From NCBI RefSeq assembly GCF_003351145.1, contig NZ_QQSV01000007.1:43070-107069 (forward strand): a DNA stretch of 64,000 bases, given 5' to 3'. This DNA is from Meiothermus sp. QL-1. GTDB lineage: Bacteria; Deinococcota; Deinococci; Deinococcales; Thermaceae. The position numbers and the translations under genes are program-made. The notes beneath the pieces were generated by a model. The model was not told where the DNA came from and ran no database searches. It was given only the letters and a program-made list of their open reading frames with translations. Shown here piece by piece: positions 23,493 to 32,267 of the stretch. The first letter of the stretch is position 1. Every line of letters begins with the position of its first letter.

Positions 23493-24374
23493 ATGCGCAA
23501 GGAGCTAGGGGTCTACAGCATCGCTGAGGTGGAGGAGCGCACAGGGCTTTCTGCTGCCCTTTTGCGCCAGTGGGAGCGGCGCTACGGCTTCCCCAAGCCC
23601 GAGCGCTCGCCCGGTGGACACCGCCTCTACAGCGAGACCGACCTCGAGGCCCTGCGCCAGATCAAGGAGTGGATCGCCGAGGGCATCACCCCGGCCCAGG
23701 CCGTGCGGCGTTACCTGGAGAGCCTGGTGCAGGAGGGCCCCCGCCCCCCTGAGCGGCTTTCCCTGGAGTTGGAGGAGGCCTTGCTGCGGGCCGATACCGA
23801 AGGCGCCGAGCGGGTCCTCTCCGAGGCCTACCGGCTGCATCCTCTGGAGGTGGTGATCCTCGAGGTCATCTCCCCCTGCCTCAAGCGAATCGGGGACGGC
23901 TGGCACGCTGGGCGGGTCAGCACCGCCCAGGAGCACTTCGCCAGCACCTACCTGCGCGGCGCTCTGCAGGGGCTGTTCAACCTGATGGGGGGCTCTTTGG
24001 GGCCGGTGGTGGTGGTCTCCACCCTGCCGGGCGAGCCGCACGAGCTGGGGGGATTGATCGCTGCGCTGCTGCTGCGCCGGGCCGGCTACACTGTGCACTA
24101 CCTGGGCCCCAACACCCCTCTTTCCGACCTGCGCTCCTTCGCCGAGCGCACGGGGGCCCGGGCCATCGTGCTCTCCGCGGCGCAATCGGTGTACCTGGAA
24201 TCCCTGCCCCCCAAGGCCCTGCAGGGCCTGGCCCCGCTGGTGGTGGTTGGGGGGCCGGCCGCCGCCCAGCACCCCCACCTGGTGGAGCGGCTGGGGGCTC
24301 GCTACCTGGGCAACAACCCCCGGGAGCTGGCTGAGCGGCTGGCCGCGACGCTTAGGGAGGAGGGGCTATGGTGA
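23493..24374 (+). CDS. carH: CarH/LitR: B12-dependent photoreceptor repressor
   Basis: A 293-residue MerR-family repressor with an HTH (about 5-75, SIAEVEERTGLSAALLRQWERRYGFP), a four-helix bundle and a Rossmann cobalamin domain. It is expected to bind adenosylcobalamin, form a DNA-bound tetramer in the dark, and fall apart in light. Residues needed in Thermus CarH are all kept with a constant +6 offset: Trp137, His138, Glu147, His148 (WHAGRVSTAQEH), and the light-swapped lower ligand His183 (PGEPHELGG). The ATG follows GAAGGA. It is divergent from the crt operon and upstream of ldrP. Confidence 0.93.
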   Translation: MRKELGVYSIAEVEERTGLSAALLRQWERRYGFPKPERSPGGHRLYSETDLEALRQIKEWIAEGITPAQAVRRYLESLVQEGPRPPERLSLELEEALLRADTEGAERVLSEAYRLHPLEVVILEVISPCLKRIGDGWHAGRVSTAQEHFASTYLRGALQGLFNLMGGSLGPVVVVSTLPGEPHELGGLIAALLLRRAGYTVHYLGPNTPLSDLRSFAERTGARAIVLSAAQSVYLESLPPKALQGLAPLVVVGGPAAAQHPHLVERLGARYLGNNPRELAERLAATLREEGLW

Positions 24375-24402
24375 GGCATCTTCTTGCACTAAAGGAGGCC
24401 GT

Positions 24403-24993
24403 ATGAAGAGGGTACGCAGAAAAGAGGTCATCTACCGCGCCGGCGACCGGGCCGAGGCCATCTACCAGCTCGAGCGGGGCCTGGTGCGGATCGTAGAGAT
24501 CCTGCCCGATGGGCGGCAGCTCACCCTGCGGCACGTGCTGCCGGGGGACTACTTCGGCGAGGAGGCCCTCTCGGAAAGGCAGTACCGCTATACCGCCGAG
24601 GCCCTGACCGAGGCCGCCGCCTGCGCCCTTGACCCAAGGGCCCTATCCAACGACGACCTGCGGGCCCTGGCGGCCAACCTGGCCTGCCAGATGGCGCAGG
24701 TGCAGGCCTACGAGACCCACCTGCAGTGGGGCGAGCTGCGCAGCCGCATCTGCCGCTACCTGCTCTATCTCGCGGGTACCGCGGCCCAGGGGCAGGACGA
24801 GCGGGGGGTGTACGTCACCGCCAGCCACGAGGAGATCGCCGACGCCACCGCCTCCACCCGCGAGTCGGTGAGCAAGCTGCTCTCCGACCTGCGCCAGGAG
24901 GGTCTGCTGGATACCGGCTACCGCAAAATCTACCTGGTGGACCGCCAGCGCCTGGAGCTCGAGGCCGAACATCGCCTGCTGCAAGCGGTCTGA
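24403..24993 (+). CDS. ldrP: LdrP-like CRP/FNR activator of carotenoid genes
   Basis: A 196-residue CRP/FNR regulator with a cyclic-nucleotide-like beta barrel (about 10-95; GDRAEAIYQLERGLVRI, HVLPGDYFGEEAL) and a winged-helix domain (about 115-185; SHEEIADATASTRESVSKLLSDLRQEG). Canonical cAMP-binding residues are not obvious and there is no FNR cysteine cluster. Position right after carH matches the litR-ldrP pair of Thermus, where LdrP activates the crt promoter once CarH/LitR is released by light. The ATG follows AAAGGAGG 28 bp after carH. The two genes are likely one transcript. Confidence 0.88.
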   Translation: MKRVRRKEVIYRAGDRAEAIYQLERGLVRIVEILPDGRQLTLRHVLPGDYFGEEALSERQYRYTAEALTEAAACALDPRALSNDDLRALAANLACQMAQVQAYETHLQWGELRSRICRYLLYLAGTAAQGQDERGVYVTASHEEIADATASTRESVSKLLSDLRQEGLLDTGYRKIYLVDRQRLELEAEHRLLQAV

Positions 24994-25002
24994 GGGTGGG
25001 GT

Positions 25003-25899
25003 ATGAGGGTCCTCCTCGTAGGAGGCAGCGGCTACGTGGGCACCCACCTGGCCCGCCACCTTCTGCAGCTAGGGCACCAGGTGACGGTGGCCTCCCGGCG
25101 CGGTGAGGGCCCCCTGAAGGTACGCTACGTGGTGGCCGACGCGGCGCGGGGGGAGGGGCTGGACGAGGCTGCGCGGGGCCAGGAGGCCCTCATCTACCTG
25201 GTGGGCATCATCCGCGAGCGGGGCGACCAGACCTTCCACCAGGCGCATGTGGAGGGGGTGCGCCATGCGCTGGTGGCGGCCCAGCGCGCGGGCATCCGAC
25301 GCTTCGTGCACATGTCGGCCCTGGGCGCTACCCGCGGCACGGGCATCCGCTACTTCGAGACCAAGGCCCTGGGGGAGGAGCTGGTGCAGCAATCCGGGCT
25401 GGACTGGACTGTTCTGCGCCCCAGCCTCATCTTCGGCGAGGGGGACGAGTTCTTCGGCAAAATCCTAAGGGGGCTGGTGACCGCTCCCCTGCCCTTCATT
25501 CCCCTGATCGGCGACGGGCGCTTCCCCTTTCGCCCCATCTGGGTGGGCGACGTGGCCGCGGCCTTTGCCCAGGCTCTGGAGAGGCCCTCCACCTTCTACC
25601 GCAGCTACAACCTGGTGGGGCCCAAGGAGTACACCTTCCGCCAGCTCCTGCTGCTGGTGCGCGAGGCCCTGGGCTCTCGCAAGCCCTTGCTTTCCATCCC
25701 CCTGGCCCTCATGGACCTGCTGGTGCCCCTCCTTTCTCCCCTCCCCTTCAGCCCCATCACCCTTGACCAGTACCGCCAGCTCAAGCTGGGCAACACGGCC
25801 AACCCCACCTACATGCGCCAGGCCTTTAGCCTGGAGGAGCGCAGCCTGGAGGCAGAACTGCCAGTCATCCTGAAGCGCCGGCGCCAGCCGGCTGCATAG
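25003..25899 (+). CDS. NAD(P)-binding SDR protein, complex I NDUFA9-like family
   Basis: A 298-residue atypical short-chain dehydrogenase (NAD(P)-binding motif GGSGYVGTHLARHL at the N-terminus, HMSALGA then a YFETKALGEELV tail replacing the usual YxxxK context). The family includes mitochondrial complex I subunit NDUFA9 and bacterial membrane-associated relatives. A hydrophobic stretch (about 230-250, LLSIPLALMDLLVPLLSPLP) could touch the membrane. The start is nine bases after ldrP, so it is probably part of the carH-ldrP transcript and light-inducible. A role in quinone or carotenoid redox chemistry is speculative. Confidence 0.82.
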   Translation: MRVLLVGGSGYVGTHLARHLLQLGHQVTVASRRGEGPLKVRYVVADAARGEGLDEAARGQEALIYLVGIIRERGDQTFHQAHVEGVRHALVAAQRAGIRRFVHMSALGATRGTGIRYFETKALGEELVQQSGLDWTVLRPSLIFGEGDEFFGKILRGLVTAPLPFIPLIGDGRFPFRPIWVGDVAAAFAQALERPSTFYRSYNLVGPKEYTFRQLLLLVREALGSRKPLLSIPLALMDLLVPLLSPLPFSPITLDQYRQLKLGNTANPTYMRQAFSLEERSLEAELPVILKRRRQPAA

Positions 25900-25945
25900 T
25901 CTGGAATACGGTTGAAAAAGCCAGAGGGGGCTATCCTGGGGGCCG

Positions 25946-26218
25946 ATGGAGTCTCCCCGTCCTCTTTTGCTGCGGTTTCCCGGCCCTTCCAGCCCCCTCC
26001 TCCGCTTTGAGCAGACCCCACCCCAAAACCGCGAGGGCCTCTACAGGCTCTGGCAGGAGCTGGCCCCCCTGGTGCGCCGCGCCGACCCAGCCCGCTATGT
26101 GGCCGTGGAGCAGGCCCTGAAAGAGGACCTTCCCTTTTCCGTGCTGGTCCTGTATGTTTTTCGGGAATGCCGGCGGGCCCTGGAGCCCACCCGCTCCCAC
26201 CGACGGGCCGCCGAGTAG
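25946..26218 (+). CDS. Small protein of unknown function upstream of mutM
   Basis: A 90-residue basic protein, with no family I recognise. It has a proline-rich start (LLLRFPGPSSPLLRFEQ) and a mainly helical remainder (REGLYRLWQELAPLVRRADPARYVAVEQALKEDL). It ends one base before the mutM start, so it is probably co-expressed with that gene. TATCCT eight bases before the ATG may be a leaderless -10. Codon use matches the surroundings, which supports a real gene. Confidence 0.6.
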   Translation: MESPRPLLLRFPGPSSPLLRFEQTPPQNREGLYRLWQELAPLVRRADPARYVAVEQALKEDLPFSVLVLYVFRECRRALEPTRSHRRAAE

Positions 26219-26219
26219 T

Positions 26220-27023
26220 ATGCCCGAGCTCCCCGAGGTTGAGACCACCCGGCGCATCCTGGAACCCTGGCTGCTGGGCCAGCCCATCCAGCGCATCATC
26301 CACTGCGACCCAGCGCGCTACCGCCGCACCGAGCAGGCCGAGGGCCGCCGGATCGAGGGGGTGGGGCGGCGGGGGAAGTACCTGATTCTGGCCCTGGAGG
26401 GGAGCCTCGAGGCCGTGGTGCACCTGGGGATGACCGGGGGGTTCCGCTTCGCCCCCACCGCGCACACCCGCCTCACCCTGCACCTGCCCGACCAGGCCCT
26501 CTACTACTCCGACCCCCGCCGCTTCGGGCGCTGGTGGGTGGTAAGGGCCGGGGACTACCGCGAGATCAAGCTGCTACAGCGCATGGGGCCCGAGCCCCTC
26601 TCCCCCGGGTTCACCCTGGCGGGCTTCCATCGGGCCCTGGCCCGAAGCCGGCGCAGCATCAAGGAGGTGCTGCTGGCCCAGGAAGCGGTGGCCGGGTTGG
26701 GCAACATCTACGCCGACGAGGCGCTGTGGCAAAGCCGTCTTCACCCTAGGCGGCCTGCCAGCAGCCTGAGCCCGGCCGAGGTGAGGCGGCTTTACGCGGC
26801 CATCCGGAAAGTGCTCGGCCGAGCGGTGGCGGCAGGGGGCTCCACCCTAAGCGACCAAAGCTACCAACAGCCCGACGGAAGGCCGGGCTACTTCCAGCTC
26901 GAGCACCGCGCCTACGGCCGCACTGGCCAGCCCTGTGCTCACCGGGGCTGCCCGGGGCGAATCGCCAAAACAGTGGTGGGGGGCCGGGGCACCCACTACT
27001 GCCCCTCCTGCCAGCTACCCTAA
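26220..27023 (+). CDS. mutM: Formamidopyrimidine-DNA glycosylase (Fpg/MutM)
   Basis: A 267-residue bifunctional glycosylase/AP lyase that removes 8-oxoguanine and ring-opened purines. It starts PELPEVETTRR, giving the catalytic Pro2 and Glu3 after Met removal. The H2TH region (about 125-220, with AVAGLGNIYADEAL) and a C-terminal zinc finger (CAHRGCPGRI then THYCPSC) are complete. It starts one base after the small unknown gene. Its stop shares CTAA with the convergent membrane-protein gene. Confidence 0.95.
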   Translation: MPELPEVETTRRILEPWLLGQPIQRIIHCDPARYRRTEQAEGRRIEGVGRRGKYLILALEGSLEAVVHLGMTGGFRFAPTAHTRLTLHLPDQALYYSDPRRFGRWWVVRAGDYREIKLLQRMGPEPLSPGFTLAGFHRALARSRRSIKEVLLAQEAVAGLGNIYADEALWQSRLHPRRPASSLSPAEVRRLYAAIRKVLGRAVAAGGSTLSDQSYQQPDGRPGYFQLEHRAYGRTGQPCAHRGCPGRIAKTVVGGRGTHYCPSCQLP

Positions 27024-27853
27024 TCGGCCTCCTTGCGCAAGGGGTTGTACCGCATCCCCCACCCCAACCGCGTCCGGCTTCCGAACAACTCCCACATGGC
27101 GTACAGGGCAAAGACAAACCCCCCCAGAATAAACCCCGTCAACACCCACTCCCAAACCCCCCGGGGCTCCACCCCCAGGAAAGCAAACAAAAAAGTCACC
27201 GCCACAGGGGTGTATCCCAACCACACGAGGCCTGCGAGCCGCCGATAGCGCATGCGGGCCTGAAGCCATGCCTCCTTCGCCTCCTCTGGGGGGTAAAGGA
27301 GGCCGTTGAGCCAGCCAAGACCCTCCACCAAGCCCAGGTAGCCGGAAAGCCCCGGGTGCTCGGTCCAATCCAGGCCCAGGTGCCTGAGCATCCGGTCCCA
27401 CCCGGGCAGGTCCAGCCACAAAGGCACCCGTTCCCCCGCGAAGTCCAGGTGGAAAAGGGGGCCCGGGTCAAAAGGGGAGCCCCGAGAACGGGCTCGCCTT
27501 AGGAGCGCAACCTCGGGGTCCTTCCCGTGGGCAGCGAGGCGGGCTGCCCAGCGCCCCCGGGGTCCCACCACGCCCCGGAAAGTGGACCGTGGGTAAAACC
27601 GTCCTCCTACCCGCACCCCCTCAGGCTCCAGAACCACCTCCAGCCCGGCCCGCCGCAAGGGCTCCACTCCCGTGCGCCAAAGGTATAAACCACCCAGGAC
27701 CGCAAGGGCGATGAAAAACAGCCCCCAGAAGAAATCCCCCTCGTGGACAAATTCGAAGCCAAACCAAAAGAGGAGCCCTAGCCCTACTCCCCCAAGGAGG
27801 AGGCGGCCCAGGGCAGAGCGCTTCTGCCAGGTCTGGTACCTTAGCGTCTCCAT
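27020..27853 (-). CDS. Integral membrane protein of unknown function
   Basis: A 277-residue protein with two N-terminal membrane helices (about 18-35 and 42-60), a soluble middle (about 65-205), and two C-terminal helices (about 210-232 and 240-262). The middle part (EVVLEPEGVRVGGRFYPRSTFRGV) resembles PH-like domains in other bacterial membrane proteins. No catalytic motif is evident. It is three bases downstream of the secreted-protein gene, so the two form an operon. The four-base convergent overlap with mutM is shared stop sequence. Confidence 0.75.
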   Translation of the reverse strand: METLRYQTWQKRSALGRLLLGGVGLGLLFWFGFEFVHEGDFFWGLFFIALAVLGGLYLWRTGVEPLRRAGLEVVLEPEGVRVGGRFYPRSTFRGVVGPRGRWAARLAAHGKDPEVALLRRARSRGSPFDPGPLFHLDFAGERVPLWLDLPGWDRMLRHLGLDWTEHPGLSGYLGLVEGLGWLNGLLYPPEEAKEAWLQARMRYRRLAGLVWLGYTPVAVTFLFAFLGVEPRGVWEWVLTGFILGGFVFALYAMWELFGSRTRLGWGMRYNPLRKEAD

Positions 27854-27856
27854 ACC

Positions 27857-29416
27857 TCACCGCTGCCAGGTCCCGGGAAGCCCGGAAAGGGACTCCTCCA
27901 GCTGCCGCCAGCCCCCCTGGCGCAGCATCTCCTCCAGCTGCCCACCGCGCTCTACCGCCCCCACGACCCCGCCAAAGACGGGGTCGCGCCAGAAGGTGCC
28001 GGTGTCAAAGGAGGCCTTGTAGGCGCGGAAGACCTCCCCGGTGCTGGGGTCGCGCACGTAGGTCTGGTCGGAGAGGAGGTTGGCCCAGCTCCGGCGCATC
28101 CAGGTGTTGAACTCTTGGTCCTGGCGAAGCTTTTCCAGCAGCATCCTGGTGGTGGTCTGGCCCGCCTGCTGCCCCCGCTGGGCCTCGAGGGCCCCCCACT
28201 CGGGATGAGCCCTCAGGCCCACGCGGAAGCCGAAGAGGAGGGGCTGGGCCTTGGCCAGGGCCTCGCGGGTCCCCTCCTCCAGAACCACCTCCAGGCCCAA
28301 GGAGCAGTAGGCACCGGAGGCAAAGGTGCTCGGCTGGTTGAAAAAGACCAGGTTGCCCGCCACATAGGCCTTCCGCACCAGCCCCCCCGAGGCAGCCTCC
28401 AGCTCCAGCCGCACCCGCTGCACCTGGGGGGTAAAGGGGAGGCCCGTCAACGTGGAGGCCTCGTAAGCCTCCTGGAGCTCCTGGAAGCGGCGGGCCACCC
28501 GGCTTTGGGGGGTCCTGGCCGGCCCCACCCTCCCCGCCTGCCAGACGCGCCCCGTCTCTTGGCCCCAAAGGCCCAGTAGAAACTCCACTACCTCCTTCCC
28601 TGTGGCAGGGCAGAGGAAGCCCGAAAGCTGGCTGCCCTGGCCGTTCCAGAGGAGGCTGGTCTGGCTTCCCCCACCAAAGGGCCCCTGGACCCCCTGGGCC
28701 TGGGTGTAGAGGAGGTCGCGCCGCAGGGAAACCCCCTCTCCCTGGAGGCGAAAGGCCAGGTGGCGCAGATGGGCCGAGGCCGGCACCAGCCCGCCCTGGA
28801 AGCGCCAGCCCTGGGGCACCGGGGCATAGAAGGCCTCCATCCCCAAGACGGGGTCCCGCACCGCCTGCACCCCGTAGGCCACCCGGGCCCCAGGGGGTAG
28901 GAACTCCAGGGAGCGCAGGACCGCCAGGGCCTCCCTGCGCGCCTGGGCCGGAGCGTCGGCCGGGAGGTAGGCGCTTACCGAAAGCAGGCTCTTGGGGCCA
29001 GGCAGGAGCAGGTGGGCGGCCTCGTAGCGCAGGCCCAAGAGGAAGGGGTCCTGGTAGGCGGGAAGGGGGATGGTGGTCAGGCGCCCCGCCAAAGGCCAGG
29101 GGTAGCCAAGCCCCTGGCTCAGGAGGAGAAGCCCCCCAGGAAAGGCCTTGAAGTGGTGGCGGGCCTGGCCGGCGGAAAGCCGCCTGGCCTCCTCCAGGAA
29201 GGGGGTCACCGCCTCCCGGGGGGCCTTTAGGGGCAGGCCCCGCACCAGGAGGAAGGCCTCGAGGTCCCCCGCCAGCACCCCGTAGGACTCCACCCGCGCC
29301 AGATACCCCTGGGGCAGGGTGAGGGCAAAGCCGTGCAGCGCATCCACATAGCGCTCTGCTTGCCCCCAAACCGTGCCCGCCAGCAGCAAAAACCCTAGCC
29401 AGCCAAACCAGCGCAT
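27857..29416 (-). CDS. Exported protein of unknown function
   Basis: A 519-residue protein with a signal peptide (RWFGWLGFLLLAGTVWGQ) and no further membrane helix. The rest is proline- and glycine-rich, with several phrases typical of extracytoplasmic Thermaceae proteins (GFALTLPQGYLARVESYG, VSAYLPADAPAQARREALAVLRSLEF). I see no named domain. The ATG at 29416 follows AGGAGGGCAGGT; seven more upstream codons are not needed. It is co-transcribed with the membrane protein downstream. Confidence 0.75.
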   Translation of the reverse strand: MRWFGWLGFLLLAGTVWGQAERYVDALHGFALTLPQGYLARVESYGVLAGDLEAFLLVRGLPLKAPREAVTPFLEEARRLSAGQARHHFKAFPGGLLLLSQGLGYPWPLAGRLTTIPLPAYQDPFLLGLRYEAAHLLLPGPKSLLSVSAYLPADAPAQARREALAVLRSLEFLPPGARVAYGVQAVRDPVLGMEAFYAPVPQGWRFQGGLVPASAHLRHLAFRLQGEGVSLRRDLLYTQAQGVQGPFGGGSQTSLLWNGQGSQLSGFLCPATGKEVVEFLLGLWGQETGRVWQAGRVGPARTPQSRVARRFQELQEAYEASTLTGLPFTPQVQRVRLELEAASGGLVRKAYVAGNLVFFNQPSTFASGAYCSLGLEVVLEEGTREALAKAQPLLFGFRVGLRAHPEWGALEAQRGQQAGQTTTRMLLEKLRQDQEFNTWMRRSWANLLSDQTYVRDPSTGEVFRAYKASFDTGTFWRDPVFGGVVGAVERGGQLEEMLRQGGWRQLEESLSGLPGTWQR

Positions 29417-29487
29417 ACCTGCCCTCCTCGAGGGCAATGTATCCGGGAGGGGGTTACAAAAGCCTTAACTGCTTGGGGCTGTCCTCC

Positions 29488-30555
29488 TTACAGGTCGCAA
29501 AAGGGCCCCAGCGCCTCCCGCATCATCTGCGCCACCGCGTGGGCGTCGTAGAGGTCGGAGTAGCCCATGAGGGAAACCCGGAAAACCTTGCCCTTGAGCT
29601 GCCCCTGCCCCCCGATGATGGTGGCCCCCCGCGCAGCAAAGGCCGCCTTGACCTGGGCGTATGTCGCTCCTTCAGGGAGGTAAAAACAGGTGGTGGCCGG
29701 GCTTCTCACCTCGGGCACGGGCTGCAGGCCCAGGGCCTCGCCGGCAGCGTAGAGGATTTCGTTTTGCTGCCTTTTGAGGGCCAGGTGCTCCGGCAAGCGG
29801 GGCAACAGCTCCTCCAGCACCGCCGCCGTGGCCGCCACCAGGTTGATGGCGGGGGTCCAGGCCGACTCGCCGTCTTTCTGTACTTTAAGCTCGGAGGCCA
29901 GGTTCAGGTAGAAGTCGCGGGGCCTGAGGCGCTCAATAGCCCTAGGCGACAGGGCCACATAGGCCAGGCCCGGAGGGCACATCAGGCCCTTTTGCGAGCC
30001 CGCCACCGCCGCGTCGAGCCCCCAGGCCTCGAGGGCAAACTCGCTCACGAACAGGCTGGTGATGGCGTCCACCACCACCAGGGCCTCGGGGTATCGGGCC
30101 TTGAAGGCCTGGGCCAGGGTGCGCACATCGTTCAGGGCGCCGGTGGAGGACTCAGAGTGGGTGAGCAGTAGACCCTCAAAGGGCCCCGCGGGGCCCTCCA
30201 GGTGCTCTGGCCGCACCACCCGCCCCCAGGCCAGCTCCACCCGTTCCACGCAGAGACCGGCCTCCAGGGCGATGCGGGCCCAGCGCTCGGAAAAGTTGCC
30301 GTGCACCGGTACCAGCACCCGGCTGCCCGGGGCAAAGAGGTTCCGCACCAGCGCGTCCATGCCCAAGGTGCCCGAGCCCGTAAGCATAAGGACCTGGCCC
30401 TGGGTCTGGAAGGCCTGCTCCAGCCCGGCTTTGGCCTGGAGAAAGACCTGTTTGGCGGCATCCGAGCGGTGGTGAAGCTGGGGCCTGGAAAGCGCCTCCA
30501 GAGCCTTGGGGTGAAGCTCTACCGGGCCAGGGGTGAGCAGGCGGGGGCGGTGCAT
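29488..30555 (-). CDS. Class V aminotransferase (serine/alanine-glyoxylate type)
   Basis: A 355-residue PLP enzyme of the alanine-glyoxylate/serine-pyruvate aminotransferase family, which also includes phosphoserine-independent serine metabolism enzymes. It begins with the family's RLLTPGP motif, has the PLP-binding Asp in VVVDAITSL and the Schiff-base Lys in AGSQKGLMCPPG. It lies nine bases after serA and is probably co-transcribed, suggesting a role in serine/glycine metabolism, for example 3-phosphohydroxypyruvate or glyoxylate transamination. I prefer the ATG at 30555 (seven bases after TAAAAT and matching homologue starts); the ATG at 30564 is possible. Confidence 0.88.
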   Translation of the reverse strand: MHRPRLLTPGPVELHPKALEALSRPQLHHRSDAAKQVFLQAKAGLEQAFQTQGQVLMLTGSGTLGMDALVRNLFAPGSRVLVPVHGNFSERWARIALEAGLCVERVELAWGRVVRPEHLEGPAGPFEGLLLTHSESSTGALNDVRTLAQAFKARYPEALVVVDAITSLFVSEFALEAWGLDAAVAGSQKGLMCPPGLAYVALSPRAIERLRPRDFYLNLASELKVQKDGESAWTPAINLVAATAAVLEELLPRLPEHLALKRQQNEILYAAGEALGLQPVPEVRSPATTCFYLPEGATYAQVKAAFAARGATIIGGQGQLKGKVFRVSLMGYSDLYDAHAVAQMMREALGPFCDL

Positions 30556-30573
30556 GAGGTCCATTTTAGGGGC

Positions 30574-32139
30574 TCACAAGGCCGCCAAATCTACCCGCTC
30601 GAGCACGTCTAGCCCCCTCAGGGCTTCCATCACCGCCTCGCTTGGGCGCTCGTCGATGGCCAGCACGAAGAGGGCGTGGCCGCCGGGGTGGTCGCGGCCT
30701 AGCTGCATCCCCGCGATGTTGATGTTGTTCTGGCCAAGCAGCGTGCCCACCTTACCCACCACCCCGGGCCGGTCGCGGTTGACGCAGACCAGCATGTGCC
30801 CGCTGGGCACGGCCTCCACCGTGTGGTCGTCAATGCCCACGATGCGGGGCTTGCCCCCCAGCACCGCCCCCCGGGCCCGCCGGGTCTCCCGGTCGGTCTC
30901 GAGGCGCACCTCCAGCACCTGCCGGTAGTCGAGCGACTCCCCCACCTGGCGGGTCACCAGGGCAATCCCCCGGTCGCGCAGGAGGGGCCGGGCCGAGACC
31001 AGGTTGGCCGCCCCTACGCCCAGCACCTGCTCCAAAAGCCCCTTGGCCACCGCCGAAGCGATAGGCTCGGGGTTCTTCTCAAATTCGCCGTAGAAGGAGA
31101 CCTCCACCGCCTGCGGGCGGCCCTGGGTAATCTGGGCCAGCAGCTTGCCCAGCGCCTCGCCCAAAGGCAGCCAGGCCGAAAAGAGCTGGAGCCCCTCGGG
31201 ATCAAAGCCGGTGTTGAGGGCGTGCGCCAGGTTGCCCTGCAAGGTCTCAATCACCCGCTCCAGCACCGCCTCGCCCACCCGGTGCTGGGCCTCTAGGGTG
31301 TTGGCCCCCAGATGGGCGGTGTGAACCACCTTGGGGTGGTGCACCAGCGGGTGCTCGGCGTTGGGCGGCTCCTCCACGAAGACGTCCAGCCCAGCCCCCC
31401 ACAGGTGCCCCTCATCCAAGACCTCTACCAGGGCTTTCTCGTCCACAATCCCGCCCCGCGCCGCGTTCACCACCACCGCCCCCTTGGGCAAGAGGTACAG
31501 CTCGCGGCGGCCGATCATGCCCCGGGTCTCCTCGGTGAGGGGGGTGTGAACGGTGAGGAAGTGGCACTGGCGCAGCATGTCGGCCAGGTCGTCGTATAGC
31601 TCCACCCCCAGGCTCTGGGCCCGGCTGCGGGGGATGTAGGGGTCGTAGGCCAGCACCCGCATGTCGAAGCCCTTGGCGAACTTGGCCACCTGGCTGCCAA
31701 TGCGCCCCAGGCCTACGATGCCCAGGGTCTTGCGGTCGAGCTCCAGGCCCAGGTACTTGCGGTCCCACTGGCCCTGGCGGATCTTCCGGTCGGAGTCCAC
31801 CACCCCCCGGGCCACCGCCAAAAGCAGGGCCCAGGCCAGCTCCGCCGCCGAGCGGGTGTTGGCCTCGGGCACGTTCACCACCAGGATGCCGCGGCGGCTG
31901 GCGGCCTCCAGGTCCACGTTGTCCACCCCCACCCCGCCCCGGCCCACCACCTTGAGCCGGGTGCCGGCCTCCAGAAGCTTGGCGTCCACCTGGGTCCGGC
32001 TGCGGGTGATGAGGGCGTCGTACTGCCCGATGACCCTTAGAATCTCCTCCCGGGGCATGCCGGGGCAGTAGTCAAGCCGCACCCCAGGGTGCCTCACCTC
32101 GCCCAAGCGCATCTCGTCGGTGACCAGAATCTTCCACAT
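30574..32139 (-). CDS. serA: D-3-phosphoglycerate dehydrogenase
   Basis: A 521-residue enzyme that starts serine synthesis by oxidising 3-phosphoglycerate. Its order is substrate domain, NAD domain (GLGRIGSQVAKFAKG near residue 150), catalytic Arg/Glu/His (NAARGGIVDE, VHTAHLGANT), then an intervening ASB domain (about 310-445) and an ACT domain (about 450-521) for feedback control, so it is the long form. The ATG at 32139 begins MWKILVTDEM, the canonical start. It is upstream of an aminotransferase and divergent from degV. Confidence 0.95.
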   Translation of the reverse strand: MWKILVTDEMRLGEVRHPGVRLDYCPGMPREEILRVIGQYDALITRSRTQVDAKLLEAGTRLKVVGRGGVGVDNVDLEAASRRGILVVNVPEANTRSAAELAWALLLAVARGVVDSDRKIRQGQWDRKYLGLELDRKTLGIVGLGRIGSQVAKFAKGFDMRVLAYDPYIPRSRAQSLGVELYDDLADMLRQCHFLTVHTPLTEETRGMIGRRELYLLPKGAVVVNAARGGIVDEKALVEVLDEGHLWGAGLDVFVEEPPNAEHPLVHHPKVVHTAHLGANTLEAQHRVGEAVLERVIETLQGNLAHALNTGFDPEGLQLFSAWLPLGEALGKLLAQITQGRPQAVEVSFYGEFEKNPEPIASAVAKGLLEQVLGVGAANLVSARPLLRDRGIALVTRQVGESLDYRQVLEVRLETDRETRRARGAVLGGKPRIVGIDDHTVEAVPSGHMLVCVNRDRPGVVGKVGTLLGQNNINIAGMQLGRDHPGGHALFVLAIDERPSEAVMEALRGLDVLERVDLAAL

Positions 32140-32267
32140 ACCAAGCCCGGGGTATTCCCGGCCCTCGTCCAAGCTATCACCCTGCCCCTTGGGACACAAG
32201 CCGGCCCTGGCCCCCCCTGTGCTAGACTTACGGCACGGATGCAAATGCAGGGCCTAAGGAGAACACC

